DNA of 25,693 nt from Nemertoderma westbladi (taxonomy: Eukaryota > Xenacoelomorpha > Nemertodermatida > Nemertodermatidae): positions 1 to 25,693 of the forward strand of contig JAUCBJ010005865.1 in assembly GCA_032718475.1 (NCBI GenBank), given 5' to 3'. Below, piece after piece: positions 17,633 to 25,693 of the stretch (its first letter is position 1; every line of letters starts with the position of its first letter). The notes under the pieces are model-generated. The model was given only the letters and a program-made list of their open reading frames with translations. It was not told the origin of the DNA and did not search any database. The position numbers were made by a program, and so were the translations under genes.

Positions 17633-19047
17633 ACTACTAGGAACGGCATGCTGCATTGCAGCTGCATTTTTAAGAATGCTGTGTCGGCTTGTCAACAAAA
17701 TTGCACCGCCACAACTCCCTATCACCCATGACATTTGCTAGATCATCCGCATATTCAAGGCCAGTGTCCTTTAAGATGCGTCTCAAGAAAGTCATGGGCT
17801 GTCCACCATGCTTATTCACTCCATGAGGCTGCCAAAGTACAAGATTATGCACTGGCTGGTCCTCACGGCGAAAGCAATGTCCTGCAAAGCGGAGGCGATT
17901 TTGTTCTAGTGTCAAGCTTGGGTGAAATAATGAGACACCTCCAATATTATATAGTGTCTGGTTGGAGATGTGTGCATTGTACTTGACACAATGAACCCGG
18001 CGTAGCATTCTTGTGAATGTACCATCCAGTGATTTGGTGTCCTCAGCAGTTAGAGCCCAGCATGGACTCCCGTAGAGGAGTACTGGAACTACTGCTGCTC
18101 TAAATAATCGGACCTTAAGTTTCCGATTAATTCTCGGTGACTTCCAAATCCTGGAAAGCCTATTCAAGGCTGCCCATGCCTTTCCCTTACGTATTCGAAG
18201 GTCCTCACCTGACTTCCGGATCCATGATCCCAGGTAACAGAAGTCGTCCACATGCTCAAGCATACCATCCTTTGAGCTTATGCTCATCCGATCAGAGACT
18301 TGCTGAGGACTTTCAAAGTTAACTGTCAAAATTTTGGTCTTTCTGGAGTTAATAAAAAGACCAACACTAGAAGCTGCATGTTCTAATGAGCTGAGGAGCC
18401 GTTGGGCTCCCTCTAATGTTTCTGAGTGTACTCCTAAGTCATCAGCAAAGTCTAGATCAGTTAGGTACTTGGCAGGATTTCCTCGACTTCTGGAGCCAGT
18501 AGGTGGAGTTATCATCACCCCATCATCATTATGATGATCTAAGGACATGCGTAGAACATAGTCAACCACAATAATGAACAAGAATGGTGCAAGCGTGTCT
18601 CCTTGGAGGACGCCCCATAACACTTCAAATGGTTCTGTGTCACCGTCAACAGTAGACACAAATGTTGTCGAACCATCGTATACTGATCTGATTGCTGCAA
18701 TAATTTCATCAGGAATCCCATATAATGAAAGTATGCTGAACATACGTGAGCGAGAGACTGAATCAAAGGCCTTGAAGAAGTCAACAAAGGTAACAGCCAG
18801 ATCGAAAAGAACCACGTTTCGTGTTAGGTTGCCCTTCTTGGGAACTGGCACCAACTTATTTGTTTTCATTTCTTGTGGGACTCTTGTTGTTCGGTACATG
18901 TCTACTATGATGGGATAGATGAGCTTTAAACATTCAGGTATTTTAAAGACCTCAGGGGGAACACCATCTACTCCACTGGCACGATTGGTCTTAATGCTCT
19001 TTGCAGCATCCTTCACTTCTGCAAAGGAGATATCGCCAATGGGAAAG
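17633..19047 (-). mobile_element. young 5'-truncated LINE copy A with 11-bp TSD
   Basis: TTTTACAAACT flanks both ends exactly (17622-17632 and 19048-19058), the mark of target-primed insertion. On the minus strand the copy starts within the reverse transcriptase and ends after the stop with AAAATGCAGCTGCAATGCAG, TCCTAG and a short (TAG)n tail. It has lost about 200 bases (near 18800-18835) relative to copies at 3004 and 21358. Clade is not certain; the coding style (GVLQGDTLAPFLF, LDFADDLG, YGSPCWALT) suggests an RTE-like or related group. Confidence 0.9.
17670..19047 (-). CDS. partial LINE reverse transcriptase, open throughout copy A
   Basis: The frame is open from the truncated 5' edge at 19047 to the stop at 17670; there is no true start. 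Motifs in order: NRASGVDGVPPEVFK (finger region), VDFFKAFDSVSRSRMFSIL (motif A), GVLQGDTLAPFLFIIVVDYV (motif B), LDFADDLG (motif C, catalytic FADD), then KTKIL and CYLGSWI, and the C-terminal YGSPCWALTAEDTKSLDG, LRFAGHCFRREDQ and NKHGGQPMTFLRR blocks. An internal deletion joins GNLTRN to LAVTFVDFF and removes the block that contains GFRKGRG in copy B. The endonuclease is absent, so the copy cannot move by itself. Lack of stops over more than 440 codons indicates recent insertion. Confidence 0.85.
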
Positions 19048-19058
19048 TTTTACAAACT

Positions 19059-20600
19059 GGTTCGAACGATTCTATATACACAATGGCACTGGGCACTTTT
19101 ACACCACCCGTAGTGTGATCTGGCCACTATTTTTTCTCTATTGATTTGTCATTGTGCTTAAGTTCCATTTACATCCTTAAATACAACAACCATGTTTAGC
19201 AAGTAGAAGCCCCCCCCCCCCCCCCCCCCTCCCACCCCCTAATTGTTTTAAATTTCAACTAGAAAGCCAGCAAGCTGGCTGGAAGGAGCCCGGGGGAAGA
19301 ATCCTATTTACAAGACTATTAGAACTAAACCTTGTCGGTCAGCAGTAAGTAAACTAAACAATTGTCTAAATTATAAGGCGTGGGGCTAGCTGACTTTGTG
19401 GCTCGTCCCACATAATAAAAAATGAAACTTTGCTATGACAACACACCCGGTTCTTTTAAATTTGCGTGATTTGATTTATGCTTGCGTACTCTATGCTCGT
19501 ATTTGTAAGAAATGTTAAAACTTATCTTACAGTATGCCAATGTAGTAATGGTATTAAAATATAATTAAATTAATTTACACTATTAATGCTTCAGCTAAAA
19601 AATGATGCTAATCCTATGTAATAAAAAAAATAAGAATAATATTTTTAAGAACATTCTACATATCAGTATATCCTATACAAAATAATCAGCCCAATGATTC
19701 GTGGAATAATAATAATATAATCCTACTGCAGTTGTATATTTTATTTTGTTTATTGACAACTCAACTATTTTCTGTCTATACCTGAGAGCTGATAAGGAAG
19801 TGTAGACTCAGACAGCAGCCAGCAGCAGGAGGGGTGTAGTCAATAAATTCTGCCTTGATGGAATTCTATCTCAGGCAGCCCTGACTCAATCATTACTACA
19901 CAGCTAGCTGCTGCAGCAGCTCAGGGAGGAGTTGTTACTTTACCATTGCTTTTAATTTCGCGACAAAATAATTTCAAAAAAAACGAAATATATCGAATAC
20001 CACACATTGAATTGATCTGATATTTTGTAACGCGATTATGAACCACCAAAGCAATTTACTTGTAAAATTTCAACAAAATCGCCAGGCAGGAAGTGCCTGA
20101 ACCTAGATAATTATCAGTCAGTCAGTCAGTCAGTGTTATATATCCTGAGATTTTTACAGTAACTATCCCGCAGATTTTTACAGTAAGTATCCCGCCTGTC
20201 GAGCGGGCTCCTAATTAAATAATGCTACGAAATTCGGTATGAAGATAGTTCTACAACTTTTTCTTCTGGTTTGATATGATTTGATTTTTTTACGTCAACA
20301 ACTCGAACTGTAAACGATATTGCACTCATCATGTATTAATACATGATACATCTGCTGCTGCTGGCAGCTGATACTACCGGTACTGTACTGCAGTACTGCT
20401 GTACAGCTGTAACAGTACAGCAGGGCATACCTGCATACAGGCATACTCCAGTACTCGCATACATCATACTACTACTGTCAGACTGTTTGCTGTTCTACTG
20501 CATACCAGCATACCTACATTGTACATACTGCATGCATACCACTGATACCAGCATACAGCTGTATGCTGTACTAACACTCTGTGACCCAGACTTTGTTCAG
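19059..20600. other. gap upstream of HAPSTR1, no gene seen
   Basis: It holds a C run at about 19209-19228, a weak inverted repeat at about 19795-19935 (CAGCAGCC/GCTGCTG words), a (CAGT)n microsatellite at about 20115-20134, and a dense patch of TACTGTA/GCATAC words at 20370-20580. The 134-codon frame at 20343-20747 runs through that patch and is not protein-like. Confidence 0.45.
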
Positions 20601-20617
20601 TTTAATACAGTATATTA

Positions 20618-20625
20618 TATAAAAG
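20618..20625 (+). promoter_or_regulatory. TATA box candidate for the HAPSTR1-like gene
   Basis: TATAAAAG lies in TATTATATAAAAGCGG, 132-140 bases before the start codon at 20758. A start of transcription near 20650 would give a 5'UTR of about 110 bases. No transcript data are available, so this is positional inference. Confidence 0.45.
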
Positions 20626-20757
20626 CGGTGGACAGGTGGAGACAGAAATATACGGATATATCGCACAACGCACACTCTGACCAGCTGACGGTACGGCGTA
20701 CGGGTACAGCGTACAGGATACAGTGTACGGTAGCAGTGAACTGGTGAAGACTGGAAA

Positions 20758-23700
20758 ATGGGAGACAATCCCTTACCAACAGAAGATAGTGCAACAGATA
20801 ATTCCGAAGACGAGTCCGATAGTTCATCGGCAAGTGTAGAGGTATGTCAGTATGTTGAAATATCTGAATACTGGAATATGAGTGCGTCTATCAGTCTATG
20901 GTGTCAGGTCAGTGTCAGGTGTATGGTCTACAGGTCTACGTATAACCAAACCTGCCAACTCGCAACTGTCCTTTCAGACTGTCTGAATGTCTAACTAAAC
21001 ACTCAGACACTCCAGCACTCAAATCACACCAAATGTGAAATGCCAAATGACACATTTCACTAAATGCTAAAATGCCAAATCACAAAAAACCAAACAGCAA
21101 ATCGCAAATGTCACCAAATCCTGCTCCAAGAGCAGGAAGAGGCAGAGGCAGAGAGAGGCAGGATACCTGGATACAGTGCAGTTGGCCTACAGCGAGTACA
21201 GCCAGACAGAAGTAGGTTCAACAGCCAGACCCCGCCCTAGTCGCCCTGCACTACGATACGACTACACAGTAGAGCAGTCAGGCACTCACAAGCAGTAGAG
21301 TTCCACTGGTTCATGTTCATGATTCAGTCAGTCAGCGATTACCGTTCTGGATTATAAAGCTATACAATAGAATTATATTAAATCGCATCAGAGATCCCAT
21401 TGAGAGACTGCTCCGTGGAAATCAGAATGGGTTCCGTAAAGGCCGTGGGACCATGGAGCCCATTTTGGCACTTAGAAGGATAATTGAAGAGTTATCAAAA
21501 AAGAAAGACAGGCATCTGGCTGTTATCTTTGTTGACTTCTTCAAGGCCTTTGATTCAGTCTCTCGCTCACGTATGTTCAGCATACTTTCATTATATGGGA
21601 TTCCTGATGAAATGATTGCAGCAATCTGATCAGTATACGATGGTTCGACAACATTTGTGTCTACTGTTGACGGTGACACAGAACCATTTGAAGTGTTATG
21701 GGGCGTCCTCCAGGGAGACACACTTGCACCATTCTTGTTCATAATTGTTGTTGACTACTGTTCTACGCATGTCCATAGATCATCATAATGATGATGGGGT
21801 GATGATAACTCCACCTACTGGCTCCAGAAGTCGAGGAAATCCTGCCAAGTACCTAACTGATCTAGACTTTGCTGATGACTTAGGAGTACTCTCAGAATCA
21901 CTAGAGGGAGCCCAACGGCTCCTCAGCTCATTAGAACATGCTGCTTCTAGTGTTGGTCTTTTTATTAACTCCAGAAAGACCAAAATTTTGACAGTTAACT
22001 TTGAAAGTCCTCAGCAAGTCTCTGATCGGATGAGCATAAGCTCAAAAGATGGTATGCTTGAGCATGTGGATGACTTCTGTTACCTGGGATCATGGATCCG
22101 GAAGTCAGGTGAGGACCTTCGAATACGTAAGGGAAAGGCATGGGCAGCCTTGAATAGGCTTTCCAGGATTTGGAAGTCACCGAGAATTAATCGGAAACTT
22201 AAGGTCCGGTTATTTAGAGCAGCAGTAGTTCCAGTACTCCTCTATGGGAGTCCATGCTGGGCTCTAACTGCTGAGGACACCAAATCTCTGGATGGCACAT
22301 TCACAAGAATGCTACGCCGGGTTCATTGTGTCAAGCTCAATGCACACATCTCCAACCAGACACTATATAACATTGGAGGTGTCTCATTGGTTCCCCCAAG
22401 CTTGACACTAGAACAAAATCGCCTCCGCTTTGCAGGACATTGCTTTCGCCGTGAGGACCAGCCAGTGCATAATCTTGTACTTTGGCAGCCTCATGGAGTG
22501 AATAAGCATGGTGGACAGCCCATGACTTTCTTGAGACGCATCTTAAAGGACACTGGCCTTGAAGATGCGGGTGATGTAGCAAATGTCATGGGTGATAGGG
22601 AGTTGTGGCAGTGCAATTTTGTCGATAAGCCGGCACAGCATTCTTAAAAATGCAGCTGCAATGCAGCATGCCGATCCTAGTAGTAGTAGTAGTAGTAGTT
22701 CTGGATTATAATCAGATAGTGGCACTGGGCAAGTCGCAACCACTGGCACCAAGAACAGAAGAAGCTGATTAGCTGAGATGAGAAGGCTAACCTCTTGCAG
22801 CTCACCAGCTGCCAGCCCAGCTGCACTTGCATGCTGAGCTTGAGCTGGTAGCATATTTCACTCGTCTCGGCTACTCTCGTCTACTTCACTTGCTCGCTGC
22901 GCTCTGCGAGTAAACCGACTCGTACTGTTTTCCTATAAAGTGCTACGTTTATTAACGTGATAGATATAAATAGTTATTTTATTGATTTTAATATTACCTT
23001 CCTTAATTTACAGAATAAACCTAATTCCATTTATTTATTTTAAAAAAATTATATTTTATATATTACCACTAAATACCCTCTCGAGACAAAAGAAACTCTG
23101 AAATAAATTATACTCTCAGTTTTGAATCTGGGGGAATTCAGTTCCTGTATCAAAAAAATGTCAGTTTAAGTTCTACTTCCACTTTCAGTTGAAAGAAAAT
23201 ATTCTTAAATTGTTACTTTTTCGCTCGAATATAACCCAAAATGGTGAGGAAAGGGGGTACTTTTTACCCCAGGGAAAAAAGTAAAATCAATGCTATGGGT
23301 TACTTTTTTCCCTAGGGGAGAAACTTTTTCTCCTTATTTTGGGGTGTATTCGATCAAAAAAGTTACAATTTAAGAATAAAATTACGTATTACATGTGAAA
23401 AAACAGTAGAGTAATTTTATTTCCAATATTCTCTCGACCCTTTCGTAACCTCGCTAACGCTCGGTTCCTCGGTTAATAAAATGCATCAAGAATATCGAAA
23501 ATTTGTTACTTTTCCAAAGTAATTAAAGTAATAATTAAAGTTTCAGTTCCAGTTTTAGAAAAAATGCCAATAACACAGTTCGCAGCACTAATTGGTAACC
23601 TACTAGTGATTCTTATTCCGCTACAGACTAACAATCTACTATCCCCTATATTATCAAACACACACCGTTAACTGCTTCCAGATCAATGAACCGCCAGTTC

Positions 23701-25476
23701 CCCTCCGATTGTGGGGTTGGTTTCAGAATGCGGCTACCAGTCTAGCTGTCCTTCACAAACAACATCTCTCGAGTTTACATCGAGTTTACCAGGAGGAACA
23801 CCCGCCGTTACAACCCGACTTGTTAGCCGCCAGTTGGTGTAGTTTCCAAAACTCTGCTGAGGCACTTACTGCTCTCTACAAGGGTTCGTACCGGATACAT
23901 TTATATTAATAATAATGATGACACTGCCAGCCAAGCGGAGCGAGTTAAATAATAGTAAACATAAGTAATAGTGGTAAATTAATTTTATTCATTAATTTTG
24001 TAATGCTTCTGTTATTATTTAGTAAAATGTTTGTATTTAGAAAAACTTTTTTAAATTTTGGTTATATTTCGGCTGGGGTATATTTTACATAGCCCTTTTC
24101 TATATCAAGAAAAATATAGCCTTTTACCGTAAGAATATAATATTGCTACCGGTATTGGTATTTATATCAAACATCATCAATATTAAAGAGTCTTATCATT
24201 TATTAATTGTAACTGTAAGTGTAAAATAAATATAACAAATTATAACTGTTAGATGTAAACTTTCAGAAAGTATCGACCTTCATAACCGCGCTTATAGAAG
24301 AGGGTTGCGGAAGGGGTACAGACAACGGAATATCGACGTTATCGCCTGGGTTCGGAAATTCGGTAAACGACACATACGTAGCAACGAGTTGTTGGCAGTA
24401 CTCGAGCCCTCGACTGGGTCTAATACTACCGTCTATCGGTATGTTACTAATGTAGTCATGTTGTCTCATCACTTAAATTGTTGTATTACTGTCTAAAAAC
24501 AAACTTAATTAAAAAACCTAAGAATTGGGTAAAACAAGGTTATATCGAGACCGGAATCCGGAATCCTCAACTTATGTTATGTCCAAAATTAAGATGCTTA
24601 TCGAAAATTATTTGTAAAAAAAAAACATTTTTTTACCAAAGTTTTACACTTTTTCACATGTTTCAGGAACCACGTAAACAAAATGAAAAACGATGACATG
24701 GTGTGTTAAGCATCACTCAATCACCATTTACGCCAGAGTTCACGCGTATTCGTTCATTTTTGGAAAATCCTTTGTAATTTTAAATGTATAAATTGCATTC
24801 AGCAGAAAATGCATTTAATGTTTATGGTCAGGGAAATTAAATGAAGTCCGTCTATTGAAATGTTAAAATGCACAGAACCCAGCTAAACGAAAGGGTTTCC
24901 GGGTCGGTGATTTCAATTCCGAAATCGGTTTTCCCATTTCAGCGTCTTAATTGTGTTTTAGTTCGGATTCCCGTTCTCGAAAGGATTCATCCACCAACAG
25001 TTTCCATGACAACTCGCGATCTCCTTTGAGAGAAAGTCAGGCACCGGTTGCAGGTCGGTTTATTGAAAGTCTATTAAGATAAATTCAGGGCTGTTGAGAG
25101 TCTAATAAATACTTTCAGTTTAGCTTCACTTCTATAATAATTCGCAGTAATACTTTCAGATAACTTCGTTTCAGGTTTGAGTAACTTGATGGCAGAGGTG
25201 AACGTTCGGTCGCCCTGCCACAGCCCCACCTACCGACAGAGTCCGACATACCGTCAGAGTCCGACATTCCGACACAGCCGACGGTCCGTTTCCGAGGAAT
25301 CCACCCGACCGGTGTCCCCGCGAACCGACGATAAACCGGGGTCCGGTCGACTCCGACTAGATTCCGACGATAAACCCCCACCGATGTATCGGAGTAAACG
25401 ATCTCACGGCCACTATCCTGCCGAAGGGAGCCGTTCCCCTGGTGCTAAACGCCCGCGCAATAACTTTATCCACTGA
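20758..25476 (+). CDS. HAPSTR1: HAPSTR1-like protein (HUWE1-associated stress-response factor), five exons
   Basis: Predicted exons: 20758-20841, 23682-23883, 24267-24438, 24962-25053 and 25175-25476. All junction phases agree (0, 1, 2, 1) with GT-AG sites, for example GAG|GTATGT and CATTTCAG-like acceptors. The product is 283 residues, against 275 for human HAPSTR1 (C16orf72) as I recall it. Exon 1 is an acidic-serine lead (TDNSEDESDSSSASVE). Exon 2 has the paired LWGWFQNAATSLAVLHK and WCSFQNSAEALTALYK repeats. The exon 2/3 join gives YKESIDLHNRAYRRG, and exon 3 adds GYRQRNIDVIAWVRK, both close to the human protein. Exons 4-5 are a serine/proline/arginine-rich tail ending SPGAKRPRNNFIH, like the nuclear-signal-type end of the human protein. 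In mammals it partners the E3 ligase HUWE1 in stress signalling. Exon 1 is the least certain. Confidence 0.85.
21358..22647 (+). pseudogene. LINE reverse transcriptase fragment of copy B, one stop and one frameshift
   Basis: The first part (21358-21764) reads GNQNGFRKGRGTMEPILALR, VDFFKAFDSVSRSRMFS and GVLQGDTLAPFLFIIVVDY, with a TGA at about 21627 where copy A has CGA-type Arg. One additional C near 21757 shifts the frame. From 21745 the second frame runs 300 codons to 22647 through LDFADDLGVLSESLEG and the C-terminal blocks. Over the last 300 residues it differs from copy A at only about ten positions, so both come from one recent source. Confidence 0.85.
21358..22697 (+). mobile_element. 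young 5'-truncated LINE copy B with 14-bp TSD
   Basis: GTTCTGGATTATAA flanks both ends exactly (21344-21357 and 22698-22711). The copy starts inside the reverse transcriptase (KLYNRIILNR) and ends with the same 3' sequence as copy A plus a longer (TAG)n tail (22678-22697). It lies in sense within intron 1 of the HAPSTR1-like gene and in the opposite direction to copy A, 2.3 kb away. Confidence 0.92.
22712..23200. other. intronic gap, no gene seen
   Basis: GC-moderate DNA near the LINE tail, then AT-rich sequence. AGCTGCCAGCCCAGCTG-type inverted words occur near 22805. No exon was recognised. Confidence 0.4.
23201..23377. mobile_element. 177-bp TIR MITE (complete copy 2)
   Basis: The inverted ends are ATTCTTAAATTGTTACTTTT at the left and the complement of ATTCTTAAATTGTAACTTTT at the right, about 36 paired bases with few mismatches. 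AAAAT flanks both sides and may be the target duplication. The inside repeats GGGTTAC/CCCTAGG words. The window's first 129 bases look like part of another copy. Confidence 0.65.
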
Positions 25477-25693
25477 AACTACCAACCGTACCGCACGTTT
25501 ACGGAATGTAACTACAACATGTACCGTAGTTGTACCTTTATATAATGACATAAATTCCCCATTCTTTTATTCTACAACGAATCGTTATGCAACGTAGAAT
25601 ATTCATTCGTTTTGTTGTTTTTCAAATAATTATCGCGTTTGTGGTGACGTAGGAAAGCTGGCACCATAATGATGTACCCATTTAGGTTAAGCC
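25477..25693 (+). other. 3' flank (3'UTR) of the HAPSTR1-like gene
   Basis: No AATAAA or ATTAAA was seen before the window ends, so the transcript end is either beyond the window or uses a variant signal. Confidence 0.4.

Larger units (their letters stand above)
20842..23681 (+). other. intron 1 of the HAPSTR1-like gene
   Basis: The 2.84-kb intron begins GTATGT and ends ACTGCTTCCAG. It contains LINE copy B in sense orientation, a 177-bp MITE and short CTCGCT/GAGCG-rich words near 22870-22920 and 23445-23475. No further coding exon was found in it. Confidence 0.65.

Noticed and set aside
20343-20747. 134-codon ORF upstream of HAPSTR1
   Set aside because: It is made of TACTGTA/GCATAC-type simple words, overlaps the probable TATA box, and shows no domain.

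Overview
This is nuclear DNA of an animal. Coding exons have GT-AG introns and a wide excess of transposon debris surrounds them. Overall the DNA is AT-rich, with GC-richer islands at the genes. The CRELD2-like and HAPSTR1-like genes indicate a metazoan. Frequent TAGGCCTA and TACTGTA words, a MUR3-like GT47 gene and many fold-back MITEs would suit a marine invertebrate, perhaps an echinoderm or another basal deuterostome, but that placement is a weak inference. Nothing here looks bacterial, viral or organellar.

Layout. 1-129: end of a small MITE. 202-435 (+): possible terminal exon of an unrecognised gene, meeting tail to tail the single-exon CRELD2-like gene (430-1716, -). 2203-5204: MITE fragment, a tRNA-like SINE candidate, and an old LINE copy cut by two palindromic MITEs that appear to sit at TTAA sites. 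5269-5420: minisatellite. 5916-7710 (+): GT47 (MUR3-like exostosin) gene with one intron and one apparent single-base frameshift. 7940-8890: cryptically simple DNA. 9133-9363 (-): a minimal HMG-box protein. 10060-10967: complete 908-bp fold-back MITE. 10992-11620: tandem repeat rich in TTCTAGAA. 11941-12083: GC-rich MITE. 12362-12556: 60-bp tandem repeat. 13191-17378: a three-level nest in which a fold-back MITE holds a 5'-truncated LINE, whose 3'UTR holds a 1.77-kb inverted-repeat transposon carrying a two-exon THAP gene. 17633-19047 (-): young LINE copy with an 11-bp target-site duplication (TSD). 20758-25476 (+): five-exon HAPSTR1-like gene, whose first intron holds a sister LINE copy (21358-22697) with a 14-bp TSD and a 177-bp MITE.

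How the genes relate. No operon-like or pathway grouping is visible. CRELD2 is an ER-resident protein, the GT47 enzyme should be a Golgi type II membrane protein, the HMG-box and THAP proteins should bind DNA, and HAPSTR1 is a stress-response partner of HUWE1. The most informative part is the transposon stratigraphy: TSDs, tails and phase-consistent exons allow the order of insertion to be read directly. No sequence search was possible, so family names rest on recognised motifs and on remembered family architecture.
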